NCBI GenBank assembly: GCA_947044365.1
Contig: OX345643.1
Coordinates: forward strand, 3,278,501-3,342,500
Direction: 5' to 3'
Source of the DNA: Petrosia ficiformis
Lineage: Eukaryota > Porifera > Demospongiae > Haplosclerida > Petrosiidae
DNA: 64,000 nucleotides
Below the pieces are notes generated by a model. It was not told where the DNA came from, searched no databases, and saw only the letters and a list, made by a program, of their open reading frames with translations. Shown piece after piece: positions 9,906-20,030 of this stretch. The first letter of the stretch is position 1; each line of letters begins with the position of its first letter. The position numbers and the translations under genes were made by a program.

Positions 9906-10844
9906 TGTGTTCAAAGAGTATATGTATTGGAAAGTTTGTTTGTAATCAGGGCTGGAATGATTAATCCATTATTAATCCATTAATCAGTCGATATTGAAAA
10001 TTCTTCTGATTATTGATGGTAAGTCCGTGATATAAATTATGCTGAAAATTCAAAGACATACTGTTTACGCATAGAACAATAAATAATGTACAATATGAAG
10101 TGACAGGAAGCCCTTTTCATCATTTGTGGGAAGAGTTTCTGCATTAACTGACTTAATTGGTCTGAATACCTCCACTAAATTTAATTGATTATAAAGCGAT
10201 TTAAAGTTAGTGATAATCGATTTCCGGATCTGAGCCAATTCCACGCCCTATTTTTAATCCTCAGTACTTGTATTGCACATACATTGTAAAGTATTTCCAA
10301 AACAACAAAAATCTTAATATTTCATGATTTAGCAATAAAAAACTAGACTTCAGTGACTACTCTAAATTCTATTTTAAACTAGTAAAGAGTAGCTGAGTTC
10401 TTGGTCTACAAACCTTATAATAAATCTTTCTGTAAATAAAACTACAAGTGGTAATTATTGTCATACTAAAAAACAACACTAATAGAATAATATGGATACA
10501 TAAAATAGTGTGCAACATTTTCACACAGCACAAATATAACATAACACTAACATAAGCTAATGCTACACTGTACATGGATATATATGTACATTTCTAGAAC
10601 TAACTAGCTCTTGGCTGTACAGGAGTGCAGAGGGTTACTGTAATCAGGTTTTCCGTCTGTCTATGTCTGTTCCCAAAACGTTTGGACAACTAACAACATT
10701 GGGACTTTGATCGAGCTACCAACACTCGCGAAATTATACAAAAAAAGAATGGCTTTTCTAAAACCTTTCAGTTATAAAGTTATGACAATTTTTACAACTC
10801 ATGTCTGCTGTTTTACCATTTTCAGAAGGATTCTGGCAGCAAAA
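9906..10844. other. AT-rich, probably intronic or intergenic; nothing firm
   Basis: No supported exon, repeat array or RNA gene was found. The minus open frame 10575-10369 has hydrophobic low-complexity content and no splice support. Confidence 0.35.
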
Positions 10845-11075
10845 GAATAAACGAATACACAACTTGTCTTGTTTAAAGGCTATCACAGTCAAATCACAGC
10901 TTGAAAAATGAAGTACAATAGCAGTAGTGGCAACTACAACATTGAGATTGCTCTAAACTTATGGTCACTTTGTAGCTCCACTCATTTCATTTAATGTACC
11001 TGATTGTTTCCTACTTGATTTTAATTAACACTGCGTTTCTTATACTAGGAATTGTGGACTTGGAAGTGCAAGTTG
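10845..11075 (-). repeat. Dispersed repeat, copy C
   Basis: Same orientation as copy B. Shares the ttttgctgccagaatccttc edge, the aagctgtgatt block and the tttcttatactaggaatt block. Its upstream edge, like copy B's, resembles the start of the 9464-9362 exon, so duplication may have copied an exon edge. Confidence 0.55.
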
Positions 11076-11150
11076 TAAAACACACACATATATAATATAT
11101 AATAATTATAATTATTACAGCCAAGTATTGTCTGCCATTACTTAACATAC

Positions 11151-11258
11151 CACAGTCACTTTCAGTTGTTGACAAATCACACACAAAAGAATTTGGAAAC
11201 TGCTTCAAGCACTCAGACAAAAGATTTTTGATTCCTTGGTACCTCTCTTCAGTTGTGT
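11151..11258 (-). CDS. Internal exon of an unrecognised minus-strand gene
   Basis: Acceptor catatagtttcag and donor GACTGTG|GTATGT bound 108 bp. The split G|AC codon joins exon 11734-11655 in frame and gives DTTEERYQGIKNLLSECLKQ then FPNSFVCDLSTTESDC. Phase agreement across two independently chosen exons is the main support. Composition is soluble and helical. No family recognised. Confidence 0.5.
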
Positions 11259-11654
11259 CTGAAACTATATGTATACAAATACAAAGGTTACAGAGGTTAG
11301 CTTCAGAATGAAAAATTGGTAAGTGTACATATCTAAACATAAATGAAACAAACAATTATACACGTGCACATATATTATAGAAGTGCTGTGGTAACTTTGA
11401 TATTTTGCCACAAGGGGATATATGACATTTCAGTGTAAACATTTAAAACACACTCAGGAAAAGCACTAGTTCTTGAGTCAATTCCTTGCTGCCAAAATGT
11501 TCCAAAACCTCAACTTTAAACCACACTAGCTTGACCTCAGTTCTAGCTATTGATTTAATTTACATTGCACTGCAAAACATGTTTTGCAATTTGTACAAGC
11601 AGAACAACCAGTGCCCTACTTAATTTCTGAGATTTGTGCTTAACATGCCCTTAC

Positions 11655-11734
11655 CCTCTGGTATTTCAATATTGTCTTTGACTAGATCTAAAATTATATT
11701 CCTAATGTGATCAGAAGAGTGGTGTTCCATTTTC
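11655..11734 (-). CDS. First coding exon of an unrecognised minus-strand gene
   Basis: A strong polypyrimidine acceptor (ttttttttgcag) precedes GAAAATGG, giving an ATG at 11730-11728 with A at -3 and G at +4. The exon reads MEHHSSDHIRNIILDLVKDN then IEIPE and ends at CAGAGG|GTAAGG. It leaves one base (phase 1), which the next exon completes. A 5' untranslated exon probably ends at 12496 (GACTT|GTAAGTATG). Both donors are near-consensus. Confidence 0.5.
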
Positions 11735-12495
11735 CTGCAAAAAAAAGGCCACCGTAAGTTCATCATGTAATCTACAATAATACAATTATACTCTATTAAA
11801 AAAATAATATTAATGTCATGAATTAAAGAGGAAGGCTTAAAATTTAGATGTTTAAAACAATATTTTTTAGTTTATTATTCAGAATTATAAGTATATGCTG
11901 TAACAATAAAATTAAATATTCAAATAATTCTAGCTGTGTTTGCCAATGTAACTGTTTCATGAAGCAATTTTTCATTAAATACTTGGTTTTTGAAGAGCAT
12001 ATAAGTAGAGATGTCAGTGCTTTGATGTTTTATACCTGTTGTGCTGAGTACATATGATTTTAATTAATTTCATAAGTACTGTACAACACAAATCCTGAAT
12101 ATGCTAATTAAAATATCAATACTCAAAACAGTACAACAAAGGTTGTGGAATACAAAGATAAACCAGATATATGAATTGAGTGTTATACTTGTGTCTCTTC
12201 AAAAGCTCAATTCCAAATATGTGCAATAATTTTATTTCAAATATTTATGGCTCAAAGGAAATAAAAGCAGTTCTCTCTGACTAAATTTCTACAACAACCT
12301 TTAAGAACACTAGTATAGATAGTCAAAACAATAACTGATAGGTTATTTGTTTCAGGCATGAGGAAGTCAGCCATGAATATTGAATATTGAATGCCATGTT
12401 CAAAGGGATATATACAACTATCTCTAGCATACTTCACAAAAACAACATTTATTCAAACAAACATTATCTATTAAAATATCTGCGTACATACTTAC

Positions 12496-12590
12496 AAGTC
12501 TTTGCTCGCTGAAAGAGTGCTAGAAACTTCCCTTGAAGATCAAGCACCTGAACAGCCAACACACAACACGCTTGAATCACATGTGCAGCA
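12496..12590 (-). other. Probable 5' untranslated exon of the minus-strand gene
   Basis: Near-perfect donor GACTT|GTAAGTATG at 12495. Joining to 11734 puts no open frame upstream of the ATG, so it would be non-coding. The start of transcription is not determined. A fragment of the dispersed A/B/C repeat lies just beyond, at 12595-12650. Confidence 0.35.
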
Positions 12591-12650
12591 CATCAATTTA
12601 AATAGGTGGAGCTATAAAGTAACTGCTTGCTCGATGTTCTAGTAACAACT

Positions 12651-13320
12651 AAAACAATTGTTTAGTTTCATGTAGTGCTTTGCCAGTGATACACATGATG
12701 CAAAAGAAGCTATGTTTAGATGTGTCCAGTTGTTGCCTGGACTCTTCTGATGTCTGGAAACAGAAACCATCAGTGACCAGCAAAAGCATCAGGTTATTTT
12801 TGTTTCTTGTATAAATTGAAGTTTGCCATAAGCTTTTTTAAAGCCATCAATGTTTACAGTTTTCACAAATTTTGCAAACAAACAGACACATACAATATGA
12901 ATACCACACCTTTCCACCTATGCTTTGCAGCGAGGGTAACAATTTAAAACTTTACTGTTTCATCAGTTACCTGATACAAAATTAGAGGAATAGAAATTGT
13001 TATGGCTGTGGCTAGAGTCCTAGATATGGGACAGGTACATGAATTCCGGCCATGACATAGTTGCTGGGATTCAAGTCTGGGCTTCTCAAATCACAATAAA
13101 TAATTAAATCCCTTCTTTCTCCCTCTATATATATATATAGTCTATACAAATTAATGATTAAATGTTTATTATTTATAGTAGACTCTATAATTGTACCAAC
13201 TCACAATCATTTACAAGCAACACCATGCAAGCAATGTAAGAGTACTTGCTACATAGACAAGTCGAGATCAATTATATAACCGGTGCACGTGGACATTATA
13301 TTAATTAAGAGGAGTTATTA
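12651..13320. other. Intergenic, nothing firm
   Basis: A 39-codon plus-strand open frame, from an ATG near 12699, starts MMQKKLCLDVSSCCLDSSDV. It has no supporting splice or family evidence. A short TA microsatellite lies near 13127-13138. Confidence 0.3.
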
Positions 13321-13344
13321 CAACAACAGGAAAGGGTGTGAGGA

Positions 13345-13640
13345 CTGTTGTGTCACTCGTACTTGTTCTTCACTGTGTTGCAGAACGGTTACATGGCAAT
13401 GAAAGGATATTGGAAGTTCTAAGCTGAAGAAACTTCAATTTGCTGCTTTGTTATACGCAATTCTACTCTGATTTAAAGGTACGTTATAAATGTATTTATC
13501 ATCAAGCATTAGCACATCACACATTAGTATCTATAGTGATCAAACCTAAGGATTTAATTATTTGTAAAGTGAAGCTAAACAGATTTTTGCTAGTTTCAAT
13601 GTTCCATTCATTCCTAACTGGATTTCCTTTTAAACAGTTA
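13345..13640 (+). repeat. Repeat flanking the P-like element, shared with 29172-29505
   Basis: Starts near tgtgtcactcgta and runs through ttcactgtgttgcagaa, aatttgctgctttgttata, tagtatctatagtgatca and aactggatttccttttaaa. The same succession occurs at 29172-29505, immediately before the satellite of about 178 bp. Its last 65 bp match the satellite unit, so the satellite appears to derive from this sequence or share its source. Confidence 0.65.
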
Positions 13641-13794
13641 AAGTTAGCAGTTTCATTAATTTATAAAGTTAACATATCAAGGTTGCGTGGGTGGATGCTA
13701 CTCCAATCAGTTTCTAGTCTTGCAAGCTTCTTGCTGCATACAATCAAAGATTATAGAACAACAGGGATTGGAAACGTTACAGAAATTGCCGTTG

Positions 13795-13802
13795 TGACGT
13801 CA
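13795..13802. promoter_or_regulatory. Perfect CRE-type palindrome
   Basis: TGACGTCA upstream of a strong donor (ttacatttg|GTAAGT near 13899). The region from here to the donor is GC-richer than its surroundings and could be the 5' exon and promoter of the P-like transposase. Use as a CREB/ATF site is inferred. Confidence 0.4.
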
Positions 13803-14299
13803 TATCCGTTTGTCGTTATCCGGTATCCGCCGCCTAACTCACGTGAACAAACTGCTGGTGGCCAGCCAAGTTAAACCAACAAGTGGTGGATTACATTTGG
13901 TAAGTTATGATTGTATGAAAAGCTTCACAGTTCTTTGTAATGCTGTCTTACATAGTACCATATTCTTTTGTATCATTGTATCAAGTGTGTGGGCTGTTTA
14001 TACTATCCAATTGTCCTAATATATAGATTTTGTAGTTTTTTCTCTGGACTGGGGACAAAATTTAGAAAAATTTACATTTATTTGTCAGTTATAATTGTTT
14101 TTGATGTAAGTAGGCAACTAGATTTGTTGTACACTATGTATATTTATAAACATTTGTAAATATTGGTCTCAGACTGCTATATATGTTTTGTAGTTTTTTC
14201 TGTGCACATGAATGTTATTGACAGCAACTAATATATTATGTGTATAACCATTGAATTGTTAGGTGTAACTGACCACACAATTATTTAAATTGTATAGAG

Positions 14300-17200
14300 A
14301 TGGCAAGGAGAAAGAAGACGAACATTGGTAGGAGGCATAAGTATTATGAAAAGCGAATTTAACATTGTAGAAAAAATAAACCAGGCAGACCTAGGAAGCG
14401 AGCTATTCCATCAAATGAAGAACCTCTAGATATACTCGCTCTGAATGAAAAAATCAAGCTACCATCCAGTGAGTGGTCAAAATGTTCTTCAGAGTGAGAA
14501 GTTAAACTATGTACGATTCAGGACATTGACGGTGTTTTGAAAGTCGTTCGTTCTCTCTCAATTAAGAGTGATGGCTCTTGGACCCTGTGCATACATGATA
14601 CAAAAATCATTAATCCTGCGACATTACCTATTTTTGCAAACTTTCCTTTGACACTAAATGAGGAACTAGCACAGGATTTACTGAATGTAATAAGTGAAGC
14701 TAAAATTTGCCCAGCACATCCTGATGAACACTTCATTCAATTCGTCGAGTCTTGTAAGGAGAAACAACTGTATTCATCATCAAAAACTGTATACTTGCTT
14801 ACTTAGACTCTTTTGCTCCTATGTATCATAAAGATAAATTGTACTATAAAACCGTGAGGTCTAAAGGTTGTCAAATGTTAGTGTCATCAAGGAAGTGTTT
14901 GTCATGTGCTAAAGTGAGACCATCCATCTGACTTCGGTATCAACGCTGGAAGACAAGGCAAGGTACAACACCCAGTCGATATACCAACTCCAGCAGCCAT
15001 ACAAACCTGAGGTACATAAACACTCCTCTTGCTAGACATGTAAGGAAACAATTAATATCTGCTCAGAAAAAAAATAGTAGATTGGAGTCTAAGATTGCTT
15101 CTTACATCAAAAAAAATGGAGAGGAAGTAAGCTGTGATATGCATTAAGATCTTAAGACAGTGATGGAAGAGATGGCTGCTGATGTTGAAGCAAATTATTC
15201 AAAAGATAGCTTTGAAAGATTATTTTGGGCACAACACTTGAAAACTGCTGCACAGAAAAATTGCAAGCAAATGAGGTGGCACCCTACAATGATACGGTGG
15301 AGTTTGAATCTGAAGTCCAAGTCAACCACTGGATACAATGCCTTGAGAAAAGTTATTAAGTTGCCTTCTGATAGAACACTCCGTGATTACACACATGTTT
15401 ATGACCCAAGACTGGGGTTTCAAGTAGATGTTGACAAACAAGTTTGTAATGAGTTTAAAGTGGATGAGGTCGCAGAGTGGCAAAAGTATGTGGGACTGGT
15501 GTTTGATGAAATGAAAGTGAAAGAAGGTATTGTGTATAATAAGAACAGTGGAGAAATTATTGGGTATGTCAATTTGGGAGAGGTGACAAATCAGCTGCTT
15601 GAATTTGAGAGGAAATGTGCTAGTGAACTAAGTGATGATCACTACTTTCTGCCCATCGCTAAGTACATCAGCTGCTTCATGGTTCGTGGTATTTTTCAAC
15701 ATTTTTCCATATGCTCAGTTTGCAACAACTGGCACATCTTCAAATGAGATCTTTTCTCTAGTATGGGAAGCTATCAAGTGTTTAGAATTAATTGGATTGA
15801 AGGTGTTGTTTCTCACATCAGATGGTGCTTCATCAAATCGTAAATTTTATAATCTGCATCAAAATAAAAGGGGGGAGTTGGTATACAAAACTCCTAACAT
15901 TTTCAGTAATGATGGTCGTTTCATCTACTTTTTTGTTGATGCACCTCATTTACTTAAAACAGTGAGAAATTGCTTTGCAAGTTCATTTGGTCATGGACAC
16001 ACAAGAGCATTAGGGGTTAGTTTAACACTTGTTCTTAAATTTATTGTATAGTCATTATCTGTTCAGGTAAGAGGAAAATATATCAACTGGGAGCATTTGC
16101 AACGTGTTTATAATGAAAGAAACTCAAGTGGTCTCTCTTTAGTTCCAAAGCTCAAGTATGAGCATTTACATCTTACATCATACTCATGTATGCAAGTTGG
16201 ACTGGCAGCTCAGGTCAGTATTATAGTCTTCATGTACAGTATTGTATATTTTCATAATGTATCATAATCTTGCCTTTACAGGTGCTTAGTACATCAGTTG
16301 CAAATGCTTTATCCTTCATGAAGAGTGATGATACTTCAGAAACAGAAAAGTTCATCAGAATGATGGATAAACATTTTGACTGCTTAAATGTTAGAGCAAT
16401 TAGTGAAGGAATAAGGAAGCTAAAACCTAATCTGACCCCCTGCAGAAGTTCTGATGATGAACGTTTGAAGGTCTCTATGCATAAAAGTTTTAATAGTTAA
16501 TTAAAATTTATACATTATAGTACACAGTGGCTTGAACAGGATTTTCTTCAATACTTAATTGACTGGGAGAAATCAGTTGCAGAAAGAAGTGATGCTATAC
16601 TTGCAATTGACTGGTAGGTCATTCAACTGTTTAAAATTATTTCAAACCATTCATAACCATTCATTTCTTTTTAGTTAAATCTTTTGTTGAAGTATCAAAG
16701 TACATACTCGAGCAGCAAAGTGTCCATTATTTACTTGGTGAGAGGTTTAGCCAAGACCCTCTTGAAGATTTCTTTGGGAAACAAAGAGCCCATGGAGGTC
16801 GGTGTGAAAACCCAACTGTACAGCAATTCATAACAAGTGTATATAGAGAAAAAAACATCTCTATGATTGCTTTACAAATTTAAGTGAAGATAAACGTATC
16901 TCTATGACTGCTTTGTGGTGTCCTGACTTTATCAAGCATGAAAGACAACAGCTTATTATAGTTATTATTTTGATTATCTACTCTCCTGACCTTTCAAAGC
17001 ACCTTGTAGGACTTTAGGAATATATTTCAGGCAGAATAGCTAGCTATTAGTTCATAAGCTACACAGATTTCTTTCTGCTGAGCTTGATCAATGATTGCGC
17101 GTTCTTTTACGCGCCACGCCCAGTAATTGATCGAGCCCCCGGGAATAATGTAACTTCCTTAACTACGTATACAACGCATACTCGTGTAGGTGACACAAAC

Positions 17201-17415
17201 ATATATATATATTATATATATAAACATACATTGAACCCGTGGTAAAGCAATTATAGGGATGGCCCTACGGGCCATAAAAAACACAGTATCACTTAGAATT
17301 CAGAAATCAGCAGCTTTAGCTCTCATTCGTGGTAATTGCAGAAGAAAAAGGCAAACAAATATACCAGTTGATGATGCTTCTATTCCGAAACGCAGGAAGA
17401 AATCTACTGGTTAAC
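14300..17415 (+). pseudogene. P-element/THAP9-type transposase, multi-exon, inactivated
   Basis: DDE (RNase H-fold) transposase of the P-element superfamily, recognised by a run of family blocks: STTGYNALRKVIKLPSDRTL, a FDEMKVKEGIVY block, TSDGASSNRKFYNLHQNKRG, FVDAPHLLKTVRNCFAS, RFSQDPLEDFFGKQRAHGGR, and a basic C-terminus (IRGNCRRKRQ ... PKRRKKSTG). Start ATG 14300 opens a basic stretch. Introns of 51, 68 and about 57 bp are visible (16016-16066, 16214-16281, 16471-16527), and a fourth lies near 16613-16673. Inactivating lesions: stops near 14357, 14496, 14930 and 15147, a frameshift near 14800, a 1-base frameshift near 15700, and a 439-bp insertion at 16834-17272. Removing the insertion plus one CATAA rejoins Q-F-I with K-N-T in frame. 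No THAP zinc finger was recognised upstream. Confidence 0.85.
16834..17272 (+). mobile_element. 439-bp promoter-bearing TIR element inserted in the transposase
   Basis: Flanked by CATAA (16829-16833 and 17273-17277). Subterminal inverted repeats are catctctatgattgctttac at the left and its mirrored form gtaaagcaattatagggatg at the right. The right end carries a further ggccctacgggcc palindrome. Internally it keeps, inverted, the last codons of the protein encoded by the 1.1-kb copy (complement of GAAAGGTCAGGAGAGTAG near 16983-17000). It also keeps a GC-rich block (gcgcgttcttttacgcgc) and the cccgggaataatgtaact block. It is therefore an internal-deletion derivative of a larger element. Confidence 0.75.
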
Positions 17416-17557
17416 AAAGTTTATAGACAAACCTAAGTACAATAACAGTTATTGAATAAATAAATAACAATCAATAATTTTTGTGCATAAATAAGTTTAT
17501 ATTATATTATGTTTATAGGACTGTCAGTATCCTCACAAAGCACTATCATCTCATTCA

Positions 17558-18563
17558 TCAGTTGAGCGCTTCAAACCTTTTCATAGACCTTTGTTTTTTT
17601 GTACCAGATATCCCTTTATCCCATTTGAACCTTTCCATCCATTCCTTGGCTAAGGAAAACCCATGTATGGTAAACCAGAGGTGCACAATACTGTTAATAA
17701 TTCGTCATTTGGAACATAAACGGAAGAAAGAGACCAATTGAAAAGAACATCTTCATCTGATGTAACATGACTAATAAGTTGCTGTTTGTTAGTAACAGCA
17801 GTACTGCTGGCAGTACTGTTCACACTCTCTAACATCACAGACTCCAATTTTAACTGAAGGGCCATTTCTATTGCTTTAAAAGCATAAATTAAAGGTGCGG
17901 TAATTGACTTTAAATAAGCCTTCTCTGTTCACACTTTCTGTCCATCTTTTAGTGTATTCTAAGAATGTACAATCAACAGAATCTTTGCAGCTTATGGACG
18001 TACTCAAAAGGCAGTCGGTAAAAGTGGCATATTTGTCCTCTTCCCTGCTCTCAAATCTCTTTACGAGGGATGTAACCACTCGCATAACAAATAATGTTTT
18101 CTTCTAATGGAGACAAATGTTTTTTACATGGTTTCATTGAGTGAACAGTAACTGTGGTATGGAAGGTCACCAATTCATTAAAAATCGTATCATTGATGAT
18201 TTGGATTAGCATTACATCAATGTCTTCCACATCTAAACTTTTAAAGAGATTCATCCATAACTCTAATAAGCTACTATTTCTAATTTTGTGATATTTTCCC
18301 CACAACAGCTGTCTGTCATGAGAAGATACCAAAGGCTTGCATGAAATAACAACTTCTAAAATTCTATACAGTGACTTAGCAAACTCGTCAAAGATTTCCA
18401 TTTTTTCATCTATCATGATCTGAGAACTTATACTATCAGCCAGTTCTCTGATCTCCTTCATTCGTTTTGACTCAAAGTACTTCTTATCAGTTACCACAGA
18501 CATAAAAGCACTTCTAACCAAACTAGCCACACAAACGGCTAGCGACAGGAATGTTTCCATCAT
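17558..18563 (-). pseudogene. Second gene remnant of the P-like element region (convergent)
   Basis: Starts MMETFLSLAVCVASLVRSAF at 18563 and stops at 17560-17558. Three frameshifts break it: near 18060 (YASGYIPRK to VKRFESREEDKYATF), near 17880 (before FKAIEMALQLKLES) and near 17690 (before LWFTIHGFSLAKEWMERFKW). Other blocks: LEYTKRWTESVNREGLFKVN and SDEDVLFNWSLSSVY. About 330 residues; no catalytic motif recognised. I recall similar uncharacterised proteins from invertebrate genomes. It ends about 140 bp from the transposase's last codon, tail to tail, and decay levels look alike, so the two probably belong to one element. The role (accessory or repressor) is unknown. Confidence 0.6.
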
Positions 18564-18621
18564 AATTAACGTGGGTGAACATAACTGTTAATGAATAATA
18601 TTAATGAATAACGTAATAAAA

Positions 18622-18729
18622 ATGAATATTGAATATAATCCCACATTCCCAAAGGTTGGAGCTGGACTGCAAAATCTGGACAACACCTGTTTCATGAATG
18701 CAGTCATTCGGAAACATTTCTGTCATTAG
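18622..18729 (+). pseudogene. Ubiquitin-specific protease Cys-box fragment
   Basis: A 35-codon ORF, MNIEYNPTFPKVGAGLQNLD, then NTCFMNAVIRKHFCH and TAG. The core G-L-x-N-L-x-N-T-C-F-M-N is the catalytic cysteine box of USP-family deubiquitinases; the preceding P-K-V-G-A-G resembles the USP36/42 type. The usual Gly after N-L is Asp here. Identity to USPs stops after N-A-V, where a Q-C-L would be expected, so this is a truncated first exon or captured fragment, not a working enzyme. It starts 59 bp from the divergent start of the 18563-17558 remnant. Confidence 0.65.
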
Positions 18730-18955
18730 CCGCTAGTACTAACACCACGTCTGACATAACCATCACATCTAAATAACCACGCCTAATACGGCCCGTCTTG
18801 TTCTTAGACCCGCCTATTTTACTGTTTTAGTCGGAGTAGACTGGGTCTGGGAATGAGACTAATATAACTATAATTATAGAAGAATAATATTTTCAATAAA
18901 GTCTAACATAGACCCAAATTTAAACAAACCATATAATCCTACTAGACTATATATA
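18730..18955. other. Junction between the P-like region and the 165-bp satellite
   Basis: Contains two GC-richer patches (taaccacgcctaatacggcc, agacccgcctatt) that could mark the element's outer end. No mirrored copy was found near 13.3 kb, so the element's terminal repeats remain unidentified. Confidence 0.35.
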
Positions 18956-19300
18956 AATAGTTCATGGAATTTCAGGAGAATACTAAAATGCTCATGCTTC
19001 CTACAAACAACATGTTTGATCAAAACTACTGTAGAATCATAACAAGGACATCACTATGTAACTCTAGTAACAGTTTCAGGAAAACTTTTTTTCCAGTCAA
19101 AAATTAATTACCAAAGGCTATATTTCATGGTCGAAAGTGAATATCAAGAGTATACTAAAACGCTCATGCTTCCTATAAACAACTATTTTTATCAAAAATA
19201 CTGTAGAATCATAACAAGGACATCACTATGTAACTCAAGGAATAGTTTCAGGAAAACTTTTTTTCCAGTCACAAAATAAATACTAAAGGCTATATATATA
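18956..19300 (+). repeat. 165-bp satellite, forward block
   Basis: Units read forward as gctcatgcttcctacaaac, aaatactgtagaatcataac, aaggacatcactatgtaact and caggaaaactttttttccag. About two units. The unit contains a palindromic tttttgatcaaaaa core. Confidence 0.8.
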
Positions 19301-19317
19301 CAAGAATAATAAAAAAA

Positions 19318-19561
19318 CATTTCCAATGAAATGAAAGGAGATGTAGGGATGTCAAAACACAAAAAGCATGCAAACAAGGTTAGGTGGGACCCAAAATTAA
19401 ACAAACCACTTCCATATAACACTTATAAAGCAAAATACAAAAAGCTGTACTTATGTAGGGTTATATGAAAGTGGTTTGTTTAATTTTGGGTCCCACCTAA
19501 CCTTGTTTGCATGCTTTTTGTGTTTTGACATCCCTCATCTCCTTTCATTTTATTGGAAATG
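19318..19561. repeat. Imperfect palindrome, about 103-bp arms, at the satellite strand switch
   Basis: Left arm 19318-19420 and right arm 19460-19561 are reverse complements with very few differences (landmarks aacaaggttaggtgggaccc and gggtcccacctaaccttgtt), separated by a 39-bp loop. It sits where the satellite changes orientation. Open frames on both strands here are by-products of the palindrome. Confidence 0.8.
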
Positions 19562-20030
19562 TGATATCATATGGTCAAAGTAAATCTTTAATGGTATGTA
19601 CAGATTGTATTGTTTTGTCTTATATGAGGACAATTCTTGTTGTGTGTATGTCGACATATTCATTTGTAGTATTGATGTTCATGAAAGTGATTTTACAAAT
19701 CACATGTCATGTCATTTAAAATTGAATATTAACTCTCCAACTGTATCTGTGTATTGCTAATATTGGCTAATAATTTTGTCACTTTATTTCTAATAATTAT
19801 AATTAGATGTGCAAATACAAAATCAGATTAAGCTGAAACTGTTACTGAAGTTAAATAATATGTCCTCACTGTGTTTACAAAGTGACTTTGGTCAATCATA
19901 TTATCTGTTAGCACTGTGAACATTTTGGTATACTAAATTTTTACACTGAACTATATATAGAATAACCTTCGTACTGATTTTTCATATTGTAATCGAACCA
20001 TGTACTATAGCTTTAGTACTTCTTTTCTGA
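19562..20030. other. Single-copy AT-rich interval between satellite blocks
   Basis: No satellite unit, ORF or recognisable gene. The plus open frame 19507-19719 starts inside the palindrome and is not supported. Confidence 0.4.
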
